NCBI GenBank assembly: GCA_964388945.1
Contig: CAYMCM010000020.1
Location: 1-38,185, forward strand
Origin: Roseburia_D sp964388945
GTDB lineage: Bacteria; Bacillota; Clostridia; Lachnospirales; Lachnospiraceae
DNA length: 38,185 nt
Direction of reading: 5' to 3'
Shown one piece after another: positions 1-7,548 of this stretch (position 1 is its first letter; each line of letters begins with the position of its first letter). Under the pieces are notes generated by a model that did no database searches, had not been told where the DNA came from, and saw only the letters and a list, made by a program, of their open reading frames with translations. The position numbers and the translations under genes were made by a program.

Positions 1-658
1 GAGTACGCGCCTCATCGATCAATACGGAATCGACCTCATCGATGATCGCATAATGAAGTCCGCGCTGAACAAGCTGTTCTTTATAAATTACCATGTTATC
101 TCTCAGATAATCAAATCCAAGTTCGTTATTGGTCACATAAGTGATGTCGCAGTTATAGGCTGCCTGACGTTCTTTATTATCCATGCCGTTTAAAATAACA
201 CCAACGGTAAGTCCTAAAAATTCATGCACCTTTCCCATCCACTCCGCATCACGCTTTGCCAGATAGTCATTGACCGTAACGATGTGAACGCCTTTTCCTT
301 CCAGTGCATTCAAATATGCCGGAGCGGTTGAAACCAGAGTCTTTCCTTCACCAGTCTTCATCTCCGGAATACGCCCCTGATGCAGGATCACGCCACCGAC
401 TAACTGTACCCGGTAATGTTCCATACCAAGAACACGCTTTGCCGCTTCTCTGACCGTTGCAAACGCCTCAGGGAGAAGATCATCCAACGTCTCGCCATCT
501 TCCAGTCTCTTCTTATATTCCTTCGTCTTTCCCCGAAGCTCGTCATCAGACAATGCCTGCATATCCGGCCGCAGTGCCTCGATCTTGTCGATCAGTGGGT
601 AAATACGCTTCAGTTCTCTCTCGCTGTGGGTTCCAAAGATTTTCTCTATTGCTTTCAT
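1..658 (-). CDS. secA: SecA preprotein translocase ATPase, N-terminal part (runs off the window)
   Basis: SecA is the ATP-driven motor that pushes unfolded preproteins through SecYEG at the membrane. The first ~219 residues are present. They begin MKAIEKIFGTHSERELKRI and carry the Walker A region MKTGEGKT, the segment ending VNDYLAKRDAEWMG, the stretch TNNELGFDYLRDNM, and the DEAD-like Walker B IIDEVDSVLIDEARTP at the window edge. This order and spacing are typical of bacterial SecA. The ATG at 658 is preceded by AGGAG and by a TTGTGA/TACAAT promoter. The gene is truncated only by the window boundary, with no frameshift seen. It has no obvious tie to its neighbours. Confidence 0.96.
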   Translation of the reverse strand, partial: MKAIEKIFGTHSERELKRIYPLIDKIEALRPDMQALSDDELRGKTKEYKKRLEDGETLDDLLPEAFATVREAAKRVLGMEHYRVQLVGGVILHQGRIPEMKTGEGKTLVSTAPAYLNALEGKGVHIVTVNDYLAKRDAEWMGKVHEFLGLTVGVILNGMDNKERQAAYNCDITYVTNNELGFDYLRDNMVIYKEQLVQRGLHYAIIDEVDSVLIDEART

Positions 659-703
659 CCAAATACTCCTATCTTTTTTTCCTAAATCCATACAACTTTC
701 CTA

Positions 704-732
704 ATTGTACCACTATCTCGTTTTTTTCACAA
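704..732 (-). promoter_or_regulatory. Promoter for secA
   Basis: Read on the minus strand, TTGTGA (732-727) and TACAAT (709-704) are 17 bases apart, about 46 bases upstream of the secA ATG. The match is good but not verified. Confidence 0.6.
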
Positions 733-777
733 TAGACAATCCCATGAACGATTTATGAATTTTTTATGAAAGGATAT

Positions 778-805
778 TTGCGTTTTCCCAAAATCGTGTT
801 ATACT
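778..805 (+). promoter_or_regulatory. Promoter for the TSCPD gene
   Basis: TTGCGT (778-783) and TATACT (800-805) are separated by 16 bases and lie about 67 bases before the ATG at 872. Confidence 0.55.
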
Positions 806-871
806 CACATTTAATAAAATGATGCATATGGTAATTGCGAGAGTAATTACCGATCGGAAAGGAGTGTCAAC

Positions 872-1129
872 ATGACCTATACATATCAGACAAAAGGCAC
901 ATGCTCCAGCAAGATTGAAGTGGAGTTGGAGGGAAATATCGTAAAGCACGTAAAATTCACCGGCGGCTGCCCGGGAAACCTTCTTGCGATCCCAAAATTA
1001 GTGGAAGGTCTTACCGTAGAGCAGGTCGAAGAAAAACTGACCGGTATCCGATGCGGTATGAAACCTACTTCCTGCGGCGATCAGTTAGCACACGCCTGTC
1101 GTGAAGCATATGAAGCAAGCCAGAAATAG
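872..1129 (+). CDS. Small TSCPD-domain protein (TIGR03905-like)
   Basis: An 85-residue protein that appears to be a single TSCPD domain, named after the motif family found at the C terminus of some ribonucleotide reductases. Visible features are GTCSSKIEVELEGN near the N terminus, the glycine/cysteine turn FTGGCPGNLLAIPKLVEG around residues 30-47, and RCGMKPTSCGDQLA around 60-73. The cysteines suggest metal or nucleotide binding, but the molecular function is not established. The start has a good GGAAAGGAGTG ribosome binding site. It is monocistronic: its own promoter lies upstream and a hairpin overlaps its stop codon. It converges on the nitrogenase-like operon, and nothing indicates that the two are co-regulated. 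Confidence 0.85.
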   Translation: MTYTYQTKGTCSSKIEVELEGNIVKHVKFTGGCPGNLLAIPKLVEGLTVEQVEEKLTGIRCGMKPTSCGDQLAHACREAYEASQK

Positions 1130-1145
1130 GCCTGCTTCTTTTTTA
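1112..1145 (+). terminator. Rho-independent terminator of the TSCPD gene
   Basis: The arms GAAGCAAGCC (1112-1121) and GGCCTGCTTC (1129-1138) pair with one mismatch and are followed by a T run. The stem starts inside the last codons of the gene. In the minus direction there is no T run, so it does not clearly end the converging operon. Confidence 0.7.
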
Positions 1146-2303
1146 AAGTTTTATCTGCTGTTCCATTTTTTCTCCGATCAGACTCATCTCATATTTCTGT
1201 CCGAGCTTACTTGACAGCGCATAATGTGCATAAGGGATCAGCTTCTTTCCTTCCGGAATGAGTGCTTCGTATAATGGATCTCCGATCACAAACCGATATT
1301 TCGGATCGTTTAGCGCCGCTTCGATGTCTGTCTCCTCTTCTAAAAACATCTCCCCTTCTTCCGCCAGCTTATTCTGAAATCCGCACACTGCCCCGACATC
1401 CGCACGGATACCATATGACGCAAAAAGTCCGTCCCGTATGGAACACGCCTGCACCTGTTCCCCAAGGATCAGTCCTGCTGCTTCTGCTCCTTTCCAAGCT
1501 TCTGATTTTATTTGTATCTTTCCTGCCGCACAGTACTCCAGCCTCTTTTTCCATTCTTCTGTGTATGCAGTTCCAAACGGAAGCCCTATCAGATAGGGAA
1601 TCTTAAATTGCTTTTCCAGATACTCCGCAAACGGGAATGCCGCCCCGGATACCACAATGTTACAATCCGCATCTAGGAGTTTTTTGATCTGCCCGATGCT
1701 GTCCGCTTTGTAAAGTGCGGTCTGCACCTGCCATCCGTCCTTTTCCAACAATGCACACAGATCCTCGATCGTTCCGCTCATTCCAAAATCAAGCGGGGTC
1801 GCACCGAGTATATTCACCATCCGCGACGGCTTTTTCTTTCTTACATCCTCTGCTGAAAGTATCCGGCAAAGCACTTTTTCATATACCAGCTCTATGCCGT
1901 GCTGATAACTGGCAAGTCCGGTCGTTGCAAAGCCAAACACCGGTATGGAAAGGCGGTTCTCAAGATCCGCGGCAATCCCTTCCATATCCGTACCAATGAC
2001 CATCGGCACCGGGCTTCCGACCAGTGCGGCAATTTCCGGCTTTAATGTCTCACATGCCTCCACCACTTTCTGAATCAGCTTTTCATCATCTCCGAGGATC
2101 GCATCAATCTCCCTTAGCCCGGAACAGTAAACCGGTGCCTTCGAATGATACCAGCGCGGTTCATCGTATCCCGTATAATTTCCGGTACAGCCTGCGGCAT
2201 CATGTATCACCGTAAGTCCATGCTTTCCCATCGAAAAAAGTGCCGCACATACCCCGGAATAATCCGGAGCATATGGCGGCAGTACCATACGCAGTTTTCC
2301 CAT
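1143..2303 (-). CDS. Nitrogenase component 1-like protein (NifK-type partner), uncharacterised
   Basis: A 386-residue member of the NifD/NifK/BchN/BchB/CfbD superfamily, and the last gene of the six-gene operon. The N-terminal region YSGVCAALFSMGKHGLTVIH followed by DAAGCTGNY matches the first two P-cluster cysteine positions of nitrogenase-type proteins (here C19 and C39). C60 precedes SGLREIDAILGDDEKL, the equivalent of the conserved L-x-E-x-D-x-(V/I)-x-G block. Where the third canonical cysteine is expected the sequence reads GSPVPMVIGTD, so Ser97 replaces Cys. It is much shorter than true NifD or NifK (about 500 residues). The start is supported by AGGAGGATGGAGT, 18 bases after the stop of the upstream partner. 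It probably forms a heteromer with that partner. The substrate is unknown, and nitrogen fixation is unlikely. Confidence 0.85.
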   Translation of the reverse strand: MGKLRMVLPPYAPDYSGVCAALFSMGKHGLTVIHDAAGCTGNYTGYDEPRWYHSKAPVYCSGLREIDAILGDDEKLIQKVVEACETLKPEIAALVGSPVPMVIGTDMEGIAADLENRLSIPVFGFATTGLASYQHGIELVYEKVLCRILSAEDVRKKKPSRMVNILGATPLDFGMSGTIEDLCALLEKDGWQVQTALYKADSIGQIKKLLDADCNIVVSGAAFPFAEYLEKQFKIPYLIGLPFGTAYTEEWKKRLEYCAAGKIQIKSEAWKGAEAAGLILGEQVQACSIRDGLFASYGIRADVGAVCGFQNKLAEEGEMFLEEETDIEAALNDPKYRFVIGDPLYEALIPEGKKLIPYAHYALSSKLGQKYEMSLIGEKMEQQIKL

Positions 2304-2321
2304 ACTCCATCCTCCTGTCCT

Positions 2322-3590
2322 TTATACAACAAACCCGGACTGCTCGATCAGTGCCTGCAGATCCGCCTGCTTTTCCATCGCCGCACACAACATGTTCATT
2401 AACCGCTCCGCCGCAGAAAATCCATACATTCCTTCATCTTGAAACAGCGGAACGATATATCTGCTTCCGGAAATATACGCGGCTTCCAGTCCGATTGCTA
2501 CCGTATCCGACTCGGCTTTCCACTGATCCACCATGCTGTACACCCTGGCATTGCAAAGTTCTACTCCGGTATTTTTAGACAGCCACTGATAATCCGCATC
2601 CGTTTCTTCCCACTCACTGACATAAACGGCTTTTACCGCAAATCCCTGTTCACACAAAAATCTAGCTGCCGCAAAAGGTGCCGCGAAAGCCGAATCATCC
2701 AGACATATCTCCCGTCCGCCTATTTTTTCTTTTGCAAGCTTAATGGTTGCTTTTGCCTCATTTAAGCTCTGCCGCAGCAGACCTTCTGCCTCCTGCTCTT
2801 TTTTTCTGTCGTTTATGCCGATTGATGCTAACTTCTCCCAGAGAAGCTCATAATTCTTCTTTGTCCGTTCCGGCGCATACGTGACCGGAAGTAAAAGATA
2901 TTCCATTCCCTGTTCCCTGTATAGCTGTTCTGCCGCTTTTTCTGCGGACGGCGCCGCGACCAGATTTAAGCAGTTATTTCCCATATCCCGGAACGCTTCA
3001 TAGGTCTGACAGCATCCAATATGACAGGCATCCGCGATTCCCGCACATTTTAAAAATGAAAAGAATTCACTTTCCCGGCTGACCTTTCGGTAACTTCCGA
3101 TCAGATTCACCATCGGCTCCGGCATTTCCTTTCTTCGCTCCATCAGACTGTATACACTTTTCCACAATGCCACAAGCGGCGGTGTCTCCGAATCATTGGA
3201 CAGCGGATTCATATGACACATGCGAAATGCCACATCCGGAAACCGCAAAGACAGCGTCTCGATCACCGCATCCGTATCTGTTCCGATCAGATCATCCAGA
3301 CAGCTCACAAAAACAAGGATGACTTTCGGTCTTTCCTTTAACCGAAGAAGCACTTCCTCCACTGCCTCTTCAATCGCATTCTCATAGCCGGAAACAATAT
3401 CACTATCCTCAAGACAAAGATAAAACAAACGATCCTTAAATCCCTGCCGCACTGCGCCAAGCGCTCCGTGTCTGCCGCATGCCGGCGGACTGACAAATAG
3501 CTGTACGCTCTCCGGCACCAGCATACCGCTTCGCACCATCCCCCATCCGCCGTGAGAAGGACAGGTATATTCTAATGTTTTCTTTCTCAT
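2322..3590 (-). CDS. Nitrogenase component 1-like protein (NifD/NifE-type partner), uncharacterised
   Basis: A 422-residue member of the nitrogenase component 1 superfamily. C10 (TCPSHGG), C38 (SPPACGRHGALG) and C97 (VSCLDDLIGTD) sit where the three P-cluster-type cysteines fall in NifD/NifE proteins, so this subunit keeps a full set. C59 (YLCLEDSDIVSGYENAI) is additional and matches the position of C60 in the partner. A cysteine-rich stretch CHIGCC lies at residues 189-194. The segment aligning with the FeMo-cofactor ligand cysteine of NifD (around LNLVAAPS, 208-215) has no cysteine. Its ATG overlaps the NifH-like stop as ATGA, implying translational coupling. By family logic it would form the substrate-binding heteromer with the downstream protein, reduced by the NifH-like protein. 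Confidence 0.85.
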   Translation of the reverse strand: MRKKTLEYTCPSHGGWGMVRSGMLVPESVQLFVSPPACGRHGALGAVRQGFKDRLFYLCLEDSDIVSGYENAIEEAVEEVLLRLKERPKVILVFVSCLDDLIGTDTDAVIETLSLRFPDVAFRMCHMNPLSNDSETPPLVALWKSVYSLMERRKEMPEPMVNLIGSYRKVSRESEFFSFLKCAGIADACHIGCCQTYEAFRDMGNNCLNLVAAPSAEKAAEQLYREQGMEYLLLPVTYAPERTKKNYELLWEKLASIGINDRKKEQEAEGLLRQSLNEAKATIKLAKEKIGGREICLDDSAFAAPFAAARFLCEQGFAVKAVYVSEWEETDADYQWLSKNTGVELCNARVYSMVDQWKAESDTVAIGLEAAYISGSRYIVPLFQDEGMYGFSAAERLMNMLCAAMEKQADLQALIEQSGFVV

Positions 3591-4339
3591 TCACACGCCT
3601 CCAGTACATTTTTGGCAAGTTTACGGTACTGTGCCGCCATATCACTCTGCGGCAGTGCCTCCACAACGGTTTTCCGTCTGCTTTCTGCTATCTGGACATC
3701 TCCGCTCCGCGGCAGCACCTTTATGATCTTTGTCTCCATTTCCTCCGCCGCCTGCTGTACGATTTTTTCTTCCTCTGCGATATTTCTCGCATTTAAGATC
3801 AGACCTTCCATCGCTGCATATCCGCGTTTTCCAAAATTTCTGACCGCACGCGAAATGTTATCCGCCGCGTAGAGCGACATCATTTCTCCGGAAGTGACCA
3901 CAAATACATGCTCCGCATAACCGCCCCGGATCGGCATTGCAAACCCGCCGCACACTACATCTCCAAGCACATCATATAAGACAATATCCGGTTTATATTC
4001 CTCATACGCATGCAGCCGTTCCAGTTCCTCGAACGCTGCAATGATTCCACGTCCTGCACAGCCGATCCCCGGCGTTGGCCCCCCTGCTTCCACGCAAAAC
4101 GTATCTCCATAACCCGGAAACACAATGTCACTTAAGGTTACCGCCTTTCCTTTTTCCCTGATCTGGTCAAGCACCGTCGGAATACGATCCTTTAAAGCCA
4201 GATTTCTTGTGGAATCCGCTTTCGGATCACATCCGATCTGCATAACCCGGTATCCCATATCCGACAGTGCGGCGGAAAGATTTGAGGTCGTCGTTGATTT
4301 CCCGATTCCGCCCTTTCCATAGACTGCTATTTTTATCAT
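3587..4339 (-). CDS. NifH-like ATP-dependent reductase (Fe-protein)
   Basis: A 250-residue homodimeric Fe-protein of the NifH/BchL/CfbC type. The P-loop GKGGIGKST is at residues 8-16 and the switch I sequence DPKADST at 38-44. The two cysteines that bridge the dimer [4Fe-4S] cluster are present: C94 in GIGCAGRG and C130 in DVLGDVVCGGFAMP. It therefore looks catalytically complete: ATP hydrolysis should drive one-electron transfer to the two component-1-like proteins encoded next. At 250 residues it is somewhat shorter than NifH (about 290) and lacks the usual C-terminal extension. The start lies six bases after the stop of the ABC ATPase, with GTGAGG as ribosome binding site. Its position after an ABC importer, with no visible nif assembly genes, argues for a non-fixing group of the superfamily. 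Confidence 0.9.
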   Translation of the reverse strand: MIKIAVYGKGGIGKSTTTSNLSAALSDMGYRVMQIGCDPKADSTRNLALKDRIPTVLDQIREKGKAVTLSDIVFPGYGDTFCVEAGGPTPGIGCAGRGIIAAFEELERLHAYEEYKPDIVLYDVLGDVVCGGFAMPIRGGYAEHVFVVTSGEMMSLYAADNISRAVRNFGKRGYAAMEGLILNARNIAEEEKIVQQAAEEMETKIIKVLPRSGDVQIAESRRKTVVEALPQSDMAAQYRKLAKNVLEACE

Positions 4340-4345
4340 GATGCC

Positions 4346-5146
4346 TCACGCTCCTCTTTTGTCTTTCCGGTAAGCATACGGAAGAATTCCCTGAAATGTC
4401 TTTCCTTCGATGTTTACCTCATATATTTCCGCATCTACCTGAAAATAGCGGCAGATGTTTTCTCTGGTGACCGCCTCCTTAGAATCCGCAAACACATATG
4501 TATTCTTTCCAAGTATTAACGTCTTTTGTGTATAACGCAGTGCATGCTCCGGATAATGTGTATTGATGATCACCGTCACCTGTCTCTTTTTTGCCGCCTC
4601 TGTCATGATCTCAAGCACTTTTAACTGGTTTTTCATATCCAGATTGGACTCCGGTTCATCCATGATAAGGATATCCGGCTCCTTGATCAGTGCTCTTGCA
4701 ATCAGCACCATCTGAAGCTGTCCTCCGCTTAGACTGTTGCAGGAACGATGTGCATAAGAAGCAAGCCCCATTTCATCTAAAAGCTGATACGCCTTTTCAT
4801 ACTCTTCTTTTCCCGGTGTATAACCGAATCTGACATACTGGCTTCTGCCCATGACCACCATATTGAGCACGCTGTATCCAAACACCAGATTTTTCGCCTG
4901 CGGTACATAACTCACCCGTTTCCAGAAACTACTGCTTTCCATTTTTGTCGTACTCTCTCCGTCAATGCTGATCTTCCCCGCCTGCGGATGCAGAAATTTC
5001 ATGATACAGCGCATCATCGTCGTCTTTCCGATCCCGTTTGCGCCGAGCACCGCCATGATCTCTCCTTTTTTTACCTCAAATGAGACATTTTCAAATATAT
5101 TCTCTTTTCCATCATAAGAAAACGTCAGATTCTCCACTTTAATCAT
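4346..5146 (-). CDS. ABC transporter ATP-binding protein, FecE/BtuD type
   Basis: The cytoplasmic ATPase of a binding-protein-dependent importer of the iron-siderophore/heme/cobalamin class, 266 residues. Walker A is GANGIGKTT at about 35-43, the signature LSGGQ at 139-143 and Walker B ILIMDEP at 159-165, followed by ESNLD. I place the start at 5146 (MIKVENLTFSYDG) because AGGAGGCGGCTGGA lies directly before it; a longer reading frame would begin inside the permease coding region without such a site. The start overlaps the permease stop by eight bases. It pairs with the FecCD permease and lipoprotein encoded just upstream and feeds into the nitrogenase-like genes downstream. Confidence 0.93.
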   Translation of the reverse strand: MIKVENLTFSYDGKENIFENVSFEVKKGEIMAVLGANGIGKTTMMRCIMKFLHPQAGKISIDGESTTKMESSSFWKRVSYVPQAKNLVFGYSVLNMVVMGRSQYVRFGYTPGKEEYEKAYQLLDEMGLASYAHRSCNSLSGGQLQMVLIARALIKEPDILIMDEPESNLDMKNQLKVLEIMTEAAKKRQVTVIINTHYPEHALRYTQKTLILGKNTYVFADSKEAVTRENICRYFQVDAEIYEVNIEGKTFQGILPYAYRKDKRGA

Positions 5147-6140
5147 TCCAGCCGCCTCCTGTCCTGTGCAAAAGCAGTGCAAATACCGGTGCTCCGATCA
5201 GTGCGGTCAGAATAGACAGCGGAATCTCCGCCGCGGTAATGCTTCTAGCCAGCGTATCTATAATGATCAAAAAGATCCCACCCATCAGAACGCTTGCCGG
5301 TAACAGCACCCGGTGGTCATTTCCAACGATCATGCGTGCAAAATGCGGAACTGCAAGTCCCACAAACGAAATGACTCCGCAGAACGAAACTGATGCCGCA
5401 ACGATCACTGTCGTTGCTATGATCACAAATAATCTGGTTGCCTTTACATTAATTCCAAGTGATACCGCCTCATCCTCCGGTAATGACAGCACATTTAAAC
5501 GCCAACGCAAAAGCCAGAGTGCAAACACAGCCGCTCCGATCATCGGCACTGCTTTGCACAGATCGCTTTTCGATGCCCCGGCAAGGCTTCCCATCAGCCA
5601 ATAAGTGATCGCCGGCAGTTTTTCTTCCGGATCGGCAATATATTTAATAAAGGAAGTAAGTGCTTCAAATACCGATCCTACGATCACACCGGAAAGCACT
5701 AACATCAGTGTGTTGGAACGCCCATTTTTCCGGCTCAGGAAATAAGTAAGCGCCATCCCCGCAAATCCGAATATGAGTGCAGAAGCTTCGATCAGCAGAT
5801 AATTACTGCAAAGCAATATCCCAAGTGCCGCTCCAAAACCTGCACTGTAAGAAACCCCAAGGATATGCGAACTAACAAGCGGATTTGCAAACATTGCCTG
5901 TAAGCTTACACCCACGCAGGAAAGACCTGCTCCTACTATCATCGCCATGACTGTACGCGGAAAACGCACATTCCACACAACGATCTCCTCCGTACCTGTG
6001 ATATTTCCCGGATGAAATAATATCTCTATCACTTTTCCGACCGGCAGTGTGTATCTTCCGATACACATTGCCGCCAGAACAGTCGCTGCCAAAAGCACAA
6101 ACAACAGCGCAAAAATTCCGTTTTTCTTCTCCTGTCCCAT
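5139..6140 (-). CDS. ABC transporter permease, FecCD family
   Basis: A 333-residue polytopic membrane protein with about nine or ten hydrophobic segments, of the FecCD/BtuC class that imports iron-chelates, heme or corrinoids. Family-typical stretches include GAGLSCVGVSLQAMFANPLV near residues 57-76, and the C-terminal FVGLAVPHFARMIVGNDHR and IDTLARSI motifs. Its ATG shares one base with the stop of the binding-protein gene (TAATG), and its end overlaps the ATPase start. It probably works as a homodimer, since no second permease gene is present. The substrate cannot be told from sequence alone. Confidence 0.93.
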   Translation of the reverse strand: MGQEKKNGIFALLFVLLAATVLAAMCIGRYTLPVGKVIEILFHPGNITGTEEIVVWNVRFPRTVMAMIVGAGLSCVGVSLQAMFANPLVSSHILGVSYSAGFGAALGILLCSNYLLIEASALIFGFAGMALTYFLSRKNGRSNTLMLVLSGVIVGSVFEALTSFIKYIADPEEKLPAITYWLMGSLAGASKSDLCKAVPMIGAAVFALWLLRWRLNVLSLPEDEAVSLGINVKATRLFVIIATTVIVAASVSFCGVISFVGLAVPHFARMIVGNDHRVLLPASVLMGGIFLIIIDTLARSITAAEIPLSILTALIGAPVFALLLHRTGGGWND

Positions 6141-7336
6141 TACTTATTCGCCGCAGCGCCTCCAAAGGATGCTCCTTTTGCAGCTTCCGGATTCGCAGTG
6201 AGGATTCCCTCTATCTGGTCATCGGTCAGATCATACTGATAAAACTCATTATAATAAGCACGTATCTCCTCATTCATATCATAAGAGAAATAATCCGGAT
6301 TCAATGTCTGTGCCATCCATTTAAGCATCAGCGGCGCATCTCCGGATGGTGGGAACCAACGATAAACCCCAAGAGGCTCTTTATAGACTTTTCCATTTAA
6401 TACAGCACTCACCTGGCTCCAGTCCTGTCCATCGATCGTATTGTTATAAAGATCCTCCGGCATCGTCTCTGTAAAAGTCGTGAGGATAATGATATCCGGA
6501 TCCCACGCATAGATCTGCTCCATATTTACAGAAGATGGACCGGAAAGCTCACCTGCCACATTGATACCGCCGCCTGCTTTGATCCAGTAATCCCCATAAA
6601 AATCTGCACCGCTCACACTGATATCTTCCGAACTATGATTATACAGATAAAGTACCTTCGGCTTTTCGGTATCTGGTATGGCATCGGTCACTTCTTTGAT
6701 TTCTGATTCCACCTGACGTCCGTAATCAATTACCTTATCCACATTTCCTGTGTCATCATACATCTCGCCCATGATTTCAAGCCAGCTCTCCAGTGTTGTG
6801 AGCACATCTCCGTTCCCTTGTGTCTTCACACCAACTGCAGGAATTCCCGCACTGTCCATCACTTCATACTGTTCCAGATACTCTGCCCAGTACATTACCA
6901 CATCCGGATCGAGCTTCAGCAATTCTTCCACATTGATGTCTGTTCCCTCAATAAAATCGTCCGGTATCCCATTCAATTCCGGATACATGGATGCCATCAC
7001 CGAATTTTCAATCGCACTGGTAGAACCCGGATGAACTCCGACCAGATTTTCGAGCGGTTCTCCGGTCAGTGCATAGATACTCGGCAAAGGCAGTGCCGTC
7101 ATGACCACTCTGTCCGGATTTTTTTTGACTGTGGCTGTCATATCATTCTGATCCACGATACCTACGGTCTCTCCCTCTTTGCTCTTACTGTTTCCTTTCT
7201 CCGTATTTACTTCTGCGGAAGTTTCCGTTTCCGCCACCGTTTCCTTCTCTCCATCCTGTGATGCATTTGCTCCGCATGCGGTCATTCCTGTAAACATGGC
7301 TCCGCATAATAGCACGGATAATATTTTTTTCTTCAT
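6140..7336 (-). CDS. Lipoprotein substrate-binding protein of an iron-chelate/metal-type ABC importer
   Basis: A 398-residue extracellular binding protein anchored by lipid. The signal peptide MKKKILSVLLCGAMFTGMTAC ends in a lipobox cysteine at residue 21, followed by an acidic, threonine-rich linker to about residue 65. The mature part has the helical-backbone (BtuF/FepB/MolA-like) pattern: NPDRVVMTALPLPSIYALTG, NVEELLKLDPDVVMYW, DPDIIILTTF, and a conserved C-terminal YRWFPPSGDAPLMLKWMAQ. It is the first gene of the operon, preceded by AGGAGG, a strong promoter and a palindrome. The ligand could be a siderophore, heme, a corrinoid, another tetrapyrrole or an oxyanion. Confidence 0.9.
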   Translation of the reverse strand: MKKKILSVLLCGAMFTGMTACGANASQDGEKETVAETETSAEVNTEKGNSKSKEGETVGIVDQNDMTATVKKNPDRVVMTALPLPSIYALTGEPLENLVGVHPGSTSAIENSVMASMYPELNGIPDDFIEGTDINVEELLKLDPDVVMYWAEYLEQYEVMDSAGIPAVGVKTQGNGDVLTTLESWLEIMGEMYDDTGNVDKVIDYGRQVESEIKEVTDAIPDTEKPKVLYLYNHSSEDISVSGADFYGDYWIKAGGGINVAGELSGPSSVNMEQIYAWDPDIIILTTFTETMPEDLYNNTIDGQDWSQVSAVLNGKVYKEPLGVYRWFPPSGDAPLMLKWMAQTLNPDYFSYDMNEEIRAYYNEFYQYDLTDDQIEGILTANPEAAKGASFGGAAANK

Positions 7337-7359
7337 CTCTTTCCTCCTCTTTTGCTTTC

Positions 7360-7375
7360 GTTAGTCTAAACTAAC
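7360..7375. promoter_or_regulatory. 16-bp inverted repeat, candidate DtxR/IdeR-type metal-responsive operator
   Basis: The sequence GTTAGTCTAAACTAAC is a 6-4-6 inverted repeat resembling the TTAGGTTAG/CTAACCTAA core bound by DtxR/IdeR-family repressors. It lies just downstream of the -10 element and 24 bases before the lipoprotein ATG, so a bound repressor would block transcription. A close variant precedes the ABC pair at 14393-14408. No regulator of this family is encoded in the window, so the assignment is inferred. Confidence 0.6.
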
Positions 7376-7382
7376 CTTTGAG

Positions 7383-7412
7383 AAAATACCATACCGGTAC
7401 TTTTTATGTCAA
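7383..7412 (-). promoter_or_regulatory. Promoter of the transporter/nitrogenase-like operon
   Basis: On the minus strand a perfect TTGACA (7412-7407) and TATTTT (7388-7383) are 18 bases apart. The expected start of transcription falls at the edge of the palindrome at 7360-7375. Confidence 0.7.
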
Positions 7413-7514
7413 GATTATTATTGGTAATCTTTTTCATCTGTCCGCAAAATGCACAATTTCTCGTTATCATTTTCTGACATTTTGACAGTTTTGTGTCAGT
7501 TTTCTAATTACGTG

Positions 7515-7542
7515 TTGACATTCTTCTTTTTTGCGTTATAAT
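7515..7542 (+). promoter_or_regulatory. Strong promoter with no assigned gene
   Basis: TTGACA (7515-7520) and TATAAT (7537-7542) both match consensus, with a 16-base spacer. It fires away from the lipoprotein operon into a 330-base stretch without a convincing protein gene. Confidence 0.75.
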
Positions 7543-7548
7543 GTAATT

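Noticed and set aside
416..735. Plus-strand open frames opposite secA
   Set aside because: They are antisense shadows of the secA coding sequence and have no ribosome binding site or family features.
1143..4339. A true molybdenum nitrogenase for nitrogen fixation
   Set aside because: The component-1-like proteins are much shorter than NifD/NifK, lack the FeMo-cofactor cysteine region, and no nifB/nifEN-like assembly genes are seen. The operon begins with an importer instead.
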